Shown here: piece after piece, positions 63,629 through 64,000 of the stretch | Numbering within the stretch: position 1 is the first letter of the stretch | How the letters are laid out: the number at the start of each line of letters is the position of its first letter | Assembly: GCF_001528745.1 (NCBI RefSeq) | Contig: NZ_BCNS01000083.1 | Coordinates: 62,001-126,000, forward strand | Source of the DNA: Marinobacterium profundum | Lineage (GTDB): Bacteria; Pseudomonadota; Gammaproteobacteria; Pseudomonadales; Balneatricaceae | Direction: 5' to 3' | DNA length: 64,000 nt | The notes under the pieces: generated by a model | Told to the model about the DNA's origin: nothing | The model's input: the letters and a program-made list of their open reading frames with translations, nothing else | Databases searched by the model: none | Translations under genes and position numbers: made by a program

Positions 63629-64000
63629 ATGAGCAACTTGAAACAACTACTCCCGCCCTTAAATGCCCTGCGTACCTTCGAAGCGGCTGCCCGCCATGAA
63701 AGCTTCAAGGCCGCCGCCGAAGAGCTCTGCGTCACCCAGGCGGCCATCAGTCGCCAGATTCAGACTCTGGAAGCGTTTTATCGCCTCAAACTTTTTATCC
63801 GCAGCAATCGCAAGGTGGAGCTCAGCTCCGAAGGGCGAGGCTTGTACCTGGCGGCATCCGCCGCGTTAGAGCACATAGCCGCAGCCTCACGTGACCTGTT
63901 GCAACGCAAGCACCCGGGCCATATATCACTCACAACAACAACATCTTTCTCCCAGCTCTGGCTGCTGCCCAGGCTGAAACAACTGCGCACTCATCACCCA
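63629..64000 (+). CDS. LysR-type regulator, GcvA-like, truncated by window end
   Basis: The first 124 codons of a LysR regulator run off the window without a stop. The helix-turn-helix reads AARHESFKAAAEELCVTQAAISRQIQTLE, and the start of the effector domain follows (HISLTTTTSFSQLWLLPRL). This resembles the LysR gene at 60843 in layout. The ATG at 63629 stands 7 bases after CAGG. It is divergent from the SDR pair and probably controls it. Confidence 0.88.
   Translation, partial: MSNLKQLLPPLNALRTFEAAARHESFKAAAEELCVTQAAISRQIQTLEAFYRLKLFIRSNRKVELSSEGRGLYLAASAALEHIAAASRDLLQRKHPGHISLTTTTSFSQLWLLPRLKQLRTHHP

Overview
The window looks like chromosomal DNA of a marine, motile gammaproteobacterium of the Oceanospirillales/Pseudomonas kind. 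The reasons are a Pseudomonas/Vibrio-style flagellar hierarchy (FleQ/FleS/FleR, FlaG, sigma-54 and sigma-28 promoters), a CrbR-Acs pair, a TRAP transporter, choline-sulfate use and a PntAB transhydrogenase. The genus (perhaps Marinobacterium-like) is inference only.

Layout. (1) 1-2958: a LuxR-type response regulator (CrbR/ErdR-like) and acetyl-CoA synthetase. (2) 3328-25466: a large flagellar region. It holds fleQ-fleS-fleR, then fliC-flaG-fliD-fliS-fliT-like, the rod/hook/ring genes flgB-flgL (minus strand), and flgA, flgM, flgN (plus strand). I could read two sigma-54 promoters (before flgB and flgF) and two sigma-28 promoters (before fliC and flgM), so regulators, anti-sigma factor and targets sit together. 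A RAYT transposase between two 128-bp direct repeats has settled between the fliT-like gene and flgL, and arrays of 7-bp units fill intergenic gaps. (3) 25549-31302: a MASE1-CHASE-PAS-PAS hybrid histidine kinase with its response regulator. (4) 31303-32356: a tRNA-Arg(CCU) between two copies of a MITE-like element; a third copy lies at 52.6 kb. (5) 32357-39225: iron uptake (exbB, exbD, exbD, tonB, a Fiu/PiuA-like receptor, piuC) and an alpha-hydroxy-acid oxidase, with a Fur-like box in front. (6) 39319-45107: a TRAP transporter (dctPQM) with a short relic of a second dctM, then pobA and its divergent AraC regulator. (7) 45438-48893: MFS transporter, M20 amidohydrolase and LysR regulator. (8) 49026-52005: pntAB. 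(9) 52803-55533: a GntR regulator divergent from a VOC protein and a TIM-barrel protein. These resemble the two halves of a QuiC-type 3-dehydroshikimate dehydratase, split, swapped in order, and lacking several metal ligands. (10) 55638-64000: a 7TMR-DISM diguanylate cyclase, choline sulfatase, a ProX-like binding protein with its LysR regulator, two short-chain dehydrogenases, and a LysR gene cut by the window end.

Functionally the window combines motility with scavenging of acetate, aromatic acids, iron-siderophores and choline sulfate. The most unusual items are the split QuiC-like pair, the dctM relic whose differences are almost all synonymous, the heptanucleotide arrays, and the three-copy MITE-like element. 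Start codons were adjusted by ribosome-binding sites and family N-termini where possible; all family assignments come from reading motifs, not from searches.
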